A DNA stretch of 7,195 nucleotides from Burkholderiaceae bacterium (GTDB lineage: Bacteria; Pseudomonadota; Gammaproteobacteria; Burkholderiales; Burkholderiaceae). The notes beneath the pieces were generated by a model. It was given only the letters and a program-made list of their open reading frames with translations. It searched no databases and was not told the DNA's origin. Within the stretch, counting starts at the first letter, position 1, and each line of letters starts with the position of its first letter. A program made the position numbers and the translations under genes. Location: the NCBI GenBank assembly GCA_947372155.1, contig CANBSM010000176.1:1-7195 (forward strand). Reading direction: 5' to 3'. Of this stretch, positions 1-5,404 are shown piece after piece.

Positions 1-302
1 TTGATCACCATTTCGCCAGTTTGGCCTAAAAGGAGGATGTAACCATCAGGTTTTGATTTGGCAACATATCTTGTGGCTAGGGCCCCTGTAGCCCCTGGCT
101 TGTTTTCAACTACAAAAGTTTGTTTTGTGCGAATACTCAGCTTATCTGCTAATCGTCTAGCTAGAACATCACCCAGACCCCCTGGGGCATAGGCAACCAC
201 AATCGTTACAGGTTTATTAGGAAAAGGGGGCGCAGAACTTTGTGCGTTGCAATGTGAAATTAAGAATAGTGCGGTTAACAGCGCGCAAAAAATTGTCTTC
301 AT
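1..302 (-). CDS. Bug/TctC-family tripartite tricarboxylate transporter substrate-binding receptor, N-terminal part
   Basis: This is the first 100 codons of a gene running off the left edge. The start is the ATG at 302-300, the only start giving a clean Sec signal peptide: basic residue 2, hydrophobic core 5-16, likely cleavage after Asn-Ala at about residue 20. The ribosome-binding site is weak. The mature part shows the Bug-family pattern: PNKPVTIVV at 28-36, the ligand-loop YAPGG followed by GDVLAR near 38-48, VVENKPGATG at 64-73 and KPDGYILLLG at 84-93. Such proteins are periplasmic receptors for carboxylates or other small organic solutes and may feed TctAB transporters. In Burkholderiales they are often orphan genes, and the ligand cannot be told from sequence. 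The family is normally about 320 residues, so about two thirds is missing because of the window edge, not because the gene is broken. No transporter membrane gene is in view. Confidence 0.92.
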   Translation of the reverse strand, partial: MKTIFCALLTALFLISHCNAQSSAPPFPNKPVTIVVAYAPGGLGDVLARRLADKLSIRTKQTFVVENKPGATGALATRYVAKSKPDGYILLLGQTGEMVI

Positions 303-419
303 TCTATTGAGATTGACCTATGCAAAGTAGTTGAATGATCTTAAACCTGGCTCTAAAGCGTGGGAATGATTTATCGACCATAAGTAGATATTACACAAAG
401 ATAAAACTCCCACATTTTC

Positions 420-464
420 TGATGGACTCACTAGGTCTTAAATCTGAGACCAACGGACTGTGAG
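420..464 (-). pseudogene. Degenerate tRNA 3'-half remnant (CAT-type), older copy
   Basis: Read on the minus strand, this matches the tRNA 3' half at 5101-5145 at most positions but carries about a dozen substitutions. The terminal CCA has become TCA and several T-arm and anticodon-region bases are altered. No tRNA 5' half lies upstream of it on the minus strand. On its own it would be hard to recognise; the call rests on the gapless alignment with the better copy and on the shared flanking repeat. It is best read as a decayed attachment-site-like duplication and not as a functional RNA gene. Confidence 0.55.
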
Positions 465-559
465 GGCAGACATTTAAAGAAAACCGCCAGGATTTCAATA
501 GGTTACACATCCTGATTATCAGTGTGTGAATATTTTTGCGACTAATCTAACGAGAATAT

Positions 560-581
560 AAAAAGTATGATTTTACTTTTT
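560..581 (-). terminator. AT-rich hairpin downstream of the serine hydrolase (weak terminator candidate)
   Basis: There are perfect 8-bp arms (560-567 and 574-581) around a 6-nt loop. The stem is almost entirely A-T with one G-C pair, so it would be weak. On the minus strand it lies about 80 nt beyond the stop codon of the serine hydrolase gene, and a T-rich tract completes the stem. It could contribute to 3'-end formation, but it may be a chance product of A/T-rich sequence. The equivalent part of the second repeat copy does not preserve it. Confidence 0.25.
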
Positions 582-600
582 GGCTTTCAAAACCACAGGA

Positions 601-639
601 TTTTTGGAGCAGCCATCTAATACCTCGTTGCTCCAAAAA
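601..639. repeat. Conserved hairpin of repeat copy 1
   Basis: The arms at 601-613 and 627-639 pair over 13 bp around a 13-nt loop, with one G-T wobble at 612/628. The matching hairpin at 5283-5317 has a standard A-T pair at the same place, so the structure survives the sequence change. Runs of T precede the stem and runs of A follow it on the plus strand, the reverse of an intrinsic terminator tail on either strand. It is probably a structural or recombination-related element of the repeat unit, though this role is not proven. Confidence 0.7.
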
Positions 640-662
640 ATAATATTTACCCTCACTAAAAC

Positions 663-1880
663 TTATTGGACTGCTTTCAAATTATCGACAACCGCTGCCA
701 AGAAATCGAGATCATCAATTGCCTGCTTACCAACAGGCTTTGAGCGAGCACCTAATCCCACAATCACGATATTATTTGCTGGATTAATATAGAGGTATTG
801 ACCGTGAATACCTCTGCCCATAAAAACACTCTCGTGAACTTTTCCAGCCTCAGACTTTACAGTCCACCACTGATAGCCATATCCATTTTTACCGGTAACT
901 CCTGTAATAGGTTTAGCGCTTCCAGCATCAGCAAGCCACCCATCAGGAACAATACTCTGACCATTCACTTTTGCTCCATCCAAAATGAATTGCCCAAAGC
1001 GGCCAAAGTCTCGTAACACCGCTAAGATTCCACTGCCACCAACCTCATGTCCCCCAGGAGAATCTAGCCACCATAAACCGTTCGCTTGCATACCAACGGG
1101 TATCCAGATTTTTTTCGATAAATAATCTGCAAGCGGTATCTTGGTAGCGGCCTGCACGACCTCACCAATTAAGACTGTCTCGCCCGTGCTGTAGTTAAAG
1201 TTTTTACCAGGCTCAGACGCCTTTGAAAGCGTTTTCATCACATCAAAGATTGCGCCTTGCTTATTGCTAGCGATCTGAAGTTCTAATAACTTGCGACGAT
1301 CAGAGGATGGATCGGTGTAAGTCTCGTTCCACTTGACGCCTGACGCCATCATTAGCAAATCTCGTACAGAAACACCCTCGTATGCACTTCCAGATAATTG
1401 GGGGAGATATTTAGTTACAGGATCATTTAGGCTGGTGATGTAGCCATCCTTAATAGCAGCGCCAACTAGAGTAGATACAAATGACTTAGCTACTGACATT
1501 GACATCCATCGAGTATTAGCTGTTGCACCAAAGTCATAATGCTCATACGCAATCTTGCCATCTTTTAGAACCAATAAGCCCACCATTCGATTAAGTGCTA
1601 CATAATCTGGTAAGTCATAGGTTTTACCCTCTGAGGTAAATTTCAATGAAGTCAATTGCTGAGGACTTTGAAGCAAGGGAGATGGTTTACTGCCAGCCTT
1701 AATAACGCGCGTAGGGAAAATTCTCTCGGTTTGACTATAAGTACGAACGGCTTTATCTGGATAAAGGGAGCCGTCGTAGACATCCCTTGCACCGCCAATA
1801 TCTGCAGTACTGGGTTGAGCATTTAGTCCTGCACAAAAAGATGTGACTAAAACTGTCGCCAAAAATTTAATTTTCCACAT
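663..1880 (-). CDS. Secreted serine hydrolase, class C beta-lactamase/NylB-like fold (SxxK family)
   Basis: A complete 405-residue protein of the beta-lactamase-related/penicillin-binding-like hydrolase superfamily. It has a Sec signal peptide (hydrophobic 6-19, cleavage near Ala21). The catalytic tetrad motif Ser129-Val-Ala-Lys132 is present, Tyr230 follows about 100 residues later in FNYSTGE, and a GIHGQ segment (357-361) occupies the position of the third active-site motif. YGYQWW near 334-339 is typical of this branch, which includes 6-aminohexanoate-dimer hydrolases, esterases and D-amino-peptidases. The 101-residue Ser-to-Tyr spacing is close to that of NylB. The natural substrate cannot be deduced; an ester or amide in the periplasm is likely, and antibiotic hydrolysis should not be assumed. 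The ATG at 1880 is preceded by AGGA only about 1 nt away, unusually tight, but the signal peptide supports this start. It lies 91 bp downstream of the GGT-like gene on the same strand and may be co-transcribed with it. Confidence 0.9.
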   Translation of the reverse strand: MWKIKFLATVLVTSFCAGLNAQPSTADIGGARDVYDGSLYPDKAVRTYSQTERIFPTRVIKAGSKPSPLLQSPQQLTSLKFTSEGKTYDLPDYVALNRMVGLLVLKDGKIAYEHYDFGATANTRWMSMSVAKSFVSTLVGAAIKDGYITSLNDPVTKYLPQLSGSAYEGVSVRDLLMMASGVKWNETYTDPSSDRRKLLELQIASNKQGAIFDVMKTLSKASEPGKNFNYSTGETVLIGEVVQAATKIPLADYLSKKIWIPVGMQANGLWWLDSPGGHEVGGSGILAVLRDFGRFGQFILDGAKVNGQSIVPDGWLADAGSAKPITGVTGKNGYGYQWWTVKSEAGKVHESVFMGRGIHGQYLYINPANNIVIVGLGARSKPVGKQAIDDLDFLAAVVDNLKAVQ

Positions 1881-1914
1881 TTCCTAGTTTTCTAATTTTG
1901 AGTTGAATAAATGC

Positions 1915-1955
1915 ATCAAAAGATAAGGCCTCCCCGCTTATAGCGAAGAGGTGCC
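1915..1955 (-). terminator. Imperfect hairpin between the GGT-like and serine hydrolase genes
   Basis: Just beyond the GGT-like stop codon on the minus strand, 1927-1955 folds into an interrupted stem: GGC/GCC, CTC/GAG and CGCT/AGCG pairs around a TAT loop, with small internal mismatches. A T-rich stretch (about 1924-1915) follows on the minus strand. It may be a leaky terminator, or a stabilising hairpin between two co-transcribed genes. Confidence 0.35.
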
Positions 1956-1971
1956 AAATCAATTTAATAAA

Positions 1972-3672
1972 CTATACGCCTAGGGCTCTGCCATCACTCC
2001 TTGGATCATGAGCACCAGTAATTTTTTTAGCTTGGTAGTCAATCACAATTGCGCCCGGGTGTCCTGCTAATGGACTTTGAGCTGCAATTTCACTCATTTC
2101 GTGACCACGTTTTCCAAGCTCAACAAATACTTCTTGCCCAGCATCTTTTTCAAGCTTTAAAGAATCTCTAGAATCTGAGAAAGTTTTTCCTAACAAGAAG
2201 CGTGGTTTTGCCAACGCCGTTAATGGATCCATCTTATAGTCAATCAATCTAGTTAATACAGCTGCTAATGTCTGCGGTTGACCATCCGCCCCTTGAGTGC
2301 CATAAAGAATCACTGGCTTTCCATCTTTGATGTACATACCTGGGTTTAACGTATGGAATGGACGTTTGCCAGACTCAAGACGATTCGGTGACTTTGGATC
2401 TAAATTAAAAGAAGCTCCACGATTGTGCCAAAGCATCCCGGTATCACCAACCTGAACACCACTACCCCAGTCGAAATAAACAGTAGTTAGCATAGAAGCA
2501 CAGTTACCCTTGCTATCTACTGCCGCCAAAAATACTGTATCGCCGTTTTTATAAACATATGGCCAGGGCATAGCAGTTTCCATTTGGATCTTCTTGGCTT
2601 GCTGGTCTAGGTAAGCATTCGATAACAATCTCTGGCTTGGAACATCAACAAACTTTGGATCGGCTACATATTTATTGCGATCGATGAATGCTAATTTAAC
2701 GGCTTCAACTAACAGGTGGTAATAATCTGGGCTTCCCTCAGGAATTTTTGAAAGATCAAATCTCTCTAAAATTCCCATAATCTCTAAAGTAGTGATCGCT
2801 TGGGTTGGAGGCTGATTACCCAATAGAGTTCCGCCACGATACGCGACACTTAAAGGTGGCTCTATTTGGGCCTGAGTTAATGCAAGGTCTTTTGCCGTTA
2901 ATGGTGAGCCTGCCTCTTTTAAACCCTTAGCCAAGATGGCTGCTAACTTTCCTTCATAAAAATCGCGATGTCCTCGCTCTGCAATCATTTCAATGGTCTT
3001 AGCAAGTTTGGGCTGCTTAAATATTTGACCGACTGTTGGTACTTTTCCATCAATCAAGTATCCAGTCTCAACTCCAGGCAATGATCCCATTTCTTTTAGA
3101 CGAAAATTGAGCCAGAAGACTTCTGATGCAGAAACAGGAAAACCGTCTTTTGCCAACTTAATAGCGGGTGATAGCAATGAAGCCCAGGATTTATTGCCCT
3201 TGAGATCTTTTTTGCTAATTTCATATGCCTTACCTAAGGTGTCGACATAGGCAGCACTCGTCAGCATTGATTTTGGGCCCCGAACTGGAATACTTCCCGA
3301 GTAAGAGCTGATGTCTTGTGGCGCCTGTCCAATGCCTGAAATAGTTTGCGCCTTTCCATTGGCATCACTAATGATCATGAATGCATCGCCACCATATCCT
3401 GAAAAATGCGGGTATGTAACTGACAGGCAGGATGAAATAGCTATAACTGCTTCAATAGCATTTCCACCCGATTGAAGCACTTTCAATCCCGCTTCTGTCG
3501 CCAACTCATGGGGGCTAGTCACCATTCCCTTGCTAGAACTAGCTAACGCACTTTTTGATGTGGACTGAGCTTGTGCAAAGTTGGGTATTAGAGGTGCTAT
3601 TGCTGCAATGCCCGAAGCCTGAATAAAATCACGCCTCATTTGCAAAGACGGATTGAGTTTTTTATTTGTCAT
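1972..3672 (-). CDS. Tat-exported gamma-glutamyltransferase-family Ntn-hydrolase (GGT-fold acylase/hydrolase)
   Basis: A 566-residue, apparently full-length gamma-glutamyltranspeptidase-family protein. GGT family landmarks are clear: GMVTSPHELA near 49-58, SGGNAIEAV at 68-76, SGYGGDAF at 91-98, the autocleavage/nucleophile Thr379 in GDTVFLAAVDSKGN, and a C-terminal DPRSDGRA. The precursor should cleave itself before Thr379 into large and small subunits. The N-terminus has RRDFIQASG (13-21), a twin-arginine signal, with cleavage near residue 36, so it is probably exported folded to the periplasm. The ATG at 3672 has GGGGA 6 nt upstream. By my alignment from memory to E. coli Ggt, most residues that hold the gamma-glutamyl group are replaced (Arg114 to Ile114, Asn411 to Tyr399, Asp433 to Ser421, Ser462-Ser463 to His440-Thr441). 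It is therefore probably a YwrD- or acylase-like member with another substrate, and I give no gene symbol. It diverges from the asparaginase gene. Confidence 0.9.
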   Translation of the reverse strand: MTNKKLNPSLQMRRDFIQASGIAAIAPLIPNFAQAQSTSKSALASSSKGMVTSPHELATEAGLKVLQSGGNAIEAVIAISSCLSVTYPHFSGYGGDAFMIISDANGKAQTISGIGQAPQDISSYSGSIPVRGPKSMLTSAAYVDTLGKAYEISKKDLKGNKSWASLLSPAIKLAKDGFPVSASEVFWLNFRLKEMGSLPGVETGYLIDGKVPTVGQIFKQPKLAKTIEMIAERGHRDFYEGKLAAILAKGLKEAGSPLTAKDLALTQAQIEPPLSVAYRGGTLLGNQPPTQAITTLEIMGILERFDLSKIPEGSPDYYHLLVEAVKLAFIDRNKYVADPKFVDVPSQRLLSNAYLDQQAKKIQMETAMPWPYVYKNGDTVFLAAVDSKGNCASMLTTVYFDWGSGVQVGDTGMLWHNRGASFNLDPKSPNRLESGKRPFHTLNPGMYIKDGKPVILYGTQGADGQPQTLAAVLTRLIDYKMDPLTALAKPRFLLGKTFSDSRDSLKLEKDAGQEVFVELGKRGHEMSEIAAQSPLAGHPGAIVIDYQAKKITGAHDPRSDGRALGV

Positions 3673-3969
3673 TACTTGTCCCCATATTTTTTTATTTGAA
3701 TAACTGCAGACTCATCCTAAAGCAGTTAGCCCCAATTTAGTGCGGGATTAATGGAAACTACTTACAAGGAAAACTAAGAGGTGGTGGAGGGGTAACAACC
3801 CCTGCAATTCAATTACCTTAGTTTGCTTTTCTCGATTGAGAGTTCATTGAGTTAACTCCGACTCTAGTCAGAAGTTAGTGAAAACCCTAAACCAAGAGAT
3901 CATGCAATAAATTCAACCCTAGATTTATGAAGTTTGCTAATAATTTTAAAAATATCATAGGGGACACAA
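3673..3969. promoter_or_regulatory. Divergent regulatory region between GGT-like and asparaginase genes
   Basis: This 297-bp gene-free stretch must hold promoters for both divergent genes. Each start has an almost identical leader: GGGGACA-AGT before the GGT-like ATG (minus) and GGGGACACAAG before the asparaginase GTG (plus). Inverted repeats lie between them: a nested hairpin at 3771-3824, a 10-bp perfect palindrome GAGTTAACTC at 3849-3858, and AGAGT/ACTCT arms (3839-3843, 3861-3865) around that palindrome. The palindrome could be an operator, but no regulator gene is in view. I could not assign -35/-10 boxes with confidence. Confidence 0.5.
3771..3824. other. Nested hairpin in the divergent intergenic region
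   Basis: Outer arms AAACTA...AGGT (3771-3782, with an AG bulge) pair with ACCTTAGTTT (3815-3824). Inside lies a second hairpin, AGGGGT (3788-3793) and ACCCCT (3798-3803) around AACA. A short T-rich run follows on the plus strand. It may be an attenuator-like RNA or a protein-binding site; nothing here matches a riboswitch class that I know. Confidence 0.35.
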
Positions 3970-5022
3970 GTGAAAATCAAGCATCTGATAATAATCAGCC
4001 TAGTTTGTGCAATGCCGCTAAAGGCTGCAATTGCACAAAATCTTCCCATCGTTAAATTCATTGCTACTGGCGGCACAATTGCAATGAAAATTGACCCAGT
4101 CAAAAACGCACCAGTTCCTGCAATTAACGGGGATGACTTACTTGCTGCCGCTCCAGAAGTCGGCAAATACGCCAAAATTGAAGTTAGCAATATTTCCAAC
4201 GTTCCCTCGGACTACATGAATCCTGAGCGATGGGTGAGTCTTACAAAAGCAGTTCAAGAAGCCCTTGAACGCTCTGATGTAGCTGGTGTCATTGTTTCTC
4301 ACGGCACAGATACCTTGGAAGAAACAGCTTTTTGGCTTGATTTAACAATCAAGTCGAATAAGCCGGTTGTGTTAATTGGCGCCCAAAGAAATGCATCCGT
4401 GTCAGATTTTGATGGCCCAAGAAATCTTACAAATGCTGTCCGTATTGTTGTTGATAAGCAATCAGAAGGCAAAGGCGTGTTACTGGCAATGAATAACCAA
4501 ATTAATTCAGCCAGATACGTTACCAAGACTCACACCGCCAATGTGGAAACATTTAATTCTGGAATCTTTGGAATTATTGGTGAGGTTTATCCTGACCGTA
4601 TTTTCTACGCGTACAACCCCATTAGACGTCAGTATATAAAACTGAAGACCGATAAAATGCCAACAGTAGATATCGTGCCTATGTATGGCGGTGCCGATGG
4701 TATTGCGCTAAAAGCAGCAGTAGATCGCGGAGCTGATGGCATAGTAGTTCAGGCTCTGGGTATGGGAAATATGAATGAGTCAATGTATGAGGGCGTTAAA
4801 TATGCTGTCTCAAAAAATATTCCCGTTGTTATTTCTACTCGTGTTCTTAACGGTAGAGTAATGGGAAGTTATGGGTTTGTGGGTGGAGGCAAAACTACTG
4901 TTGATGCAGGTGCGGTAATGGCAGATGATCTCCGTGCTCAAAAAGCTCGAATTCTCTTGATGCTATTGTTACAACAAGGTACCAAGGATCAAAAGTCTTT
5001 ACAACAAGCCTTCGACAAATAA
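3970..5022 (+). CDS. Periplasmic L-asparaginase, type II-like (asparaginase/glutaminase family)
   Basis: A 350-residue protein predicted to hydrolyse L-asparagine, and possibly glutamine, to the acid plus ammonia in the periplasm. The start is GTG at 3970, chosen because AGGGGA (3959-3964) sits 5 nt upstream and a Sec signal peptide follows at once (hydrophobic 6-20, cleavage near Ala22). The first family signature is FIATGGTIA (30-38) with nucleophile Thr36. The second is VSHGTDTLEET (109-119) with Thr113-Asp114. Lys186 in VTKTHT completes the second catalytic triad. GPRNLTNAV (149-157) and YGFVGGG (301-307) also fit. Length matches secreted type II enzymes. Compared from memory with E. coli AnsB, Gln59 is replaced by Asp81, no clear Tyr25 equivalent is seen, and the segment carrying Glu283 is shortened, so substrate preference is uncertain. 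It is the only plus-strand gene of the hydrolase group and diverges from the GGT-like gene. The gene ends 44 bp before a strong terminator. Confidence 0.92.
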   Translation: MKIKHLIIISLVCAMPLKAAIAQNLPIVKFIATGGTIAMKIDPVKNAPVPAINGDDLLAAAPEVGKYAKIEVSNISNVPSDYMNPERWVSLTKAVQEALERSDVAGVIVSHGTDTLEETAFWLDLTIKSNKPVVLIGAQRNASVSDFDGPRNLTNAVRIVVDKQSEGKGVLLAMNNQINSARYVTKTHTANVETFNSGIFGIIGEVYPDRIFYAYNPIRRQYIKLKTDKMPTVDIVPMYGGADGIALKAAVDRGADGIVVQALGMGNMNESMYEGVKYAVSKNIPVVISTRVLNGRVMGSYGFVGGGKTTVDAGAVMADDLRAQKARILLMLLLQQGTKDQKSLQQAFDK

Positions 5023-5065
5023 TTCAGAAAGGCTTTTTAGCCCCAATGAATCATGCTACGATTGT

Positions 5066-5095
5066 AAAAATGCCAACCCAAGGGTTGGCATTTTT
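5066..5095. terminator. Perfect bidirectional intrinsic terminator
   Basis: AAAAATGCCAACCC (5066-5079) and its exact complement (5082-5095) form a stem with a 5' A-run and a 3' T-run, so it should work on both strands. On the plus strand it ends the asparaginase transcript. On the minus strand it follows the CCA end of the tRNA remnant by a few bases, as expected for the original terminator of that tRNA gene. A smaller GGCT/AGCC hairpin (5031-5042) precedes it. Confidence 0.88.
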
Positions 5096-5100
5096 GTTTC

Positions 5101-5145
5101 TGGTGGGCCCACCAGGACTTGAACCTGGGACCAAAGGATTATGAG
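5101..5145 (-). pseudogene. tRNA 3'-half fragment, CAT anticodon (tRNA-Met or tRNA-Ile2 type), attachment-site-like
   Basis: On the minus strand this reads as positions 32-76 of a normal tRNA: anticodon loop CTCATAA (anticodon CAT at 5143-5141), 3' anticodon strand TCCTT, a 5-nt variable loop, an intact T-arm CCAGG-TTCAAGT-CCTGG, acceptor strand TGGGCCC, discriminator A and encoded CCA. Upstream of the loop the sequence no longer fits: the expected 5' anticodon strand (GAGGA-like) is CTGCT, and no D-arm or GGGCCC-type 5' acceptor strand follows. A functional tRNA therefore cannot form here. A clean break at the anticodon loop with a perfect 3' half and its own terminator is what tyrosine-recombinase integration into a tRNA leaves at the distal end. 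Elongator Met and Ile2 cannot be separated from the 3' half alone. Confidence 0.8.
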
Positions 5146-5282
5146 AGCAGAAGCCCATGTTAGAGCCATATAAACAGGGGGTCTGCGGGTGGTCAGTGTC
5201 GGTGTGTAAGTAAATGTGTAAGCAAATTCGTGGATTTAAAGAAAGTGCTAGCTCACTCATTGGTTTTCAAAACCACAGGATT

Positions 5283-5317
5283 TTTGGAGCAACCGTCTAA
5301 CACCTCGTTGCTCCAAA
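5283..5317. repeat. Conserved hairpin of repeat copy 2
   Basis: Perfect 11-bp arms, TTTGGAGCAAC (5283-5293) and GTTGCTCCAAA (5307-5317), enclose a 13-nt loop. The loop differs from copy 1 at two positions and the stem at one. There is no T-run after the stem on either strand, so it does not look like an intrinsic terminator. Confidence 0.75.
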
Positions 5318-5334
5318 GGGCTCCTTAAGAAATT

Positions 5335-5361
5335 AAGCGTTACTTTAAGTAACGCTTGTTT
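5335..5361 (+). terminator. Terminator-like perfect hairpin upstream of the DsbA-family gene
   Basis: AAGCGTTACTT (5335-5345) and AAGTAACGCTT (5347-5357) are exact complements separated by one T, so the real loop is 3-5 nt. TTGTTTAT follows on the plus strand. No plus-strand gene ends just before it, so it is either the terminator of something lost, or a barrier isolating the downstream gene from readthrough out of the repeat. Confidence 0.6.
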
Positions 5362-5369
5362 ATATTGCA

Positions 5370-5397
5370 TTTCATCATCAATCTACTTCTGTAGAAT
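5370..5397 (+). promoter_or_regulatory. Candidate promoter of the DsbA-family gene
   Basis: TAGAAT (5392-5397) resembles a -10 box and has a poor -35 candidate TTTCAT (5370-5375) at 16-bp spacing. It sits only 7 nt before the ATG at 5405, and no Shine-Dalgarno sequence is visible, so a leaderless or nearly leaderless transcript is possible. The preceding hairpin at 5335-5357 leaves little other space for a promoter. Confidence 0.35.
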
Positions 5398-5404
5398 CAA
5401 CACC

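Larger units (their letters stand above)
420..637 (-). repeat. Dispersed repeat unit, copy 1 (degraded): tRNA 3'-half remnant to hairpin
   Basis: This occupies most of the 360-bp gene-free stretch between the Bug receptor and the serine hydrolase. It aligns without rearrangement to 5101-5317: base 420 matches 5101, and base 519 matches 5199, so there is only one 1-nt length difference over the unit. The right-hand 57 bp (581-637) differs from 5261-5317 at only four positions (584, 612, 615, 621). The left 45 bp (420-464) is roughly 70-75% identical to the tRNA-derived end of the other copy, counted by eye. The middle (about 470-580) is much more diverged. The remaining non-coding bases, 303-419, should hold the Bug-receptor promoter, but I see no convincing -35/-10 pair. 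Confidence 0.75.
5101..5317 (-). repeat. Dispersed repeat unit, copy 2: tRNA 3' half to hairpin
   Basis: This is the better-preserved copy of the unit also found at 420-637, in the same orientation. The order on the minus strand is a hairpin block (5317-5261), a diverged 115-bp middle, then the tRNA 3' half ending at 5101. The hairpin-proximal 57 bp has four differences from copy 1. It fills most of the 382-bp gene-free gap between asparaginase and the DsbA-family gene. The copies start 4,681 bp apart and so bracket the three hydrolase genes. I find no integrase or transposase within the unit. Confidence 0.78.

Noticed and set aside
360..413. GTGGGA/TCCCAC inverted repeat upstream of the Bug receptor gene
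   Set aside because: Six-bp arms with a 42-nt loop are expected by chance in a region of this size.
601..639. Intrinsic terminator for the serine hydrolase gene
   Set aside because: The stem is strong, but the T-run precedes and the A-run follows it on the plus strand, and the minus strand likewise has A residues after the stem, so no U-tail would follow in either RNA.
580..792. Plus-strand open frame of 70 codons starting in the repeat and running into the serine hydrolase gene
   Set aside because: It starts with TTG, has no ribosome-binding site, and most of it lies antisense to a well-supported gene. Only its first 19 codons recur in the other repeat copy, where the frame stops soon after.
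638..5100. Integrase, transposase or toxin-antitoxin gene expected for a mobile element
   Set aside because: No frame in the interval shows a recombinase, relaxase or toxin motif; all the coding capacity is taken by the three hydrolases.
5101..5180. An intact functional tRNA gene
   Set aside because: Upstream of the anticodon loop there is no complementary anticodon strand, no D-arm and no 5' acceptor strand matching TGGGCCC.
5051..5260. Minus-strand open frame of 69 codons across the tRNA remnant and terminator
   Set aside because: Its C-terminal half (LVPGSSPGGPTR and onward) is simply the translated tRNA T-arm and acceptor followed by the terminator stem, a well-known annotation artefact.
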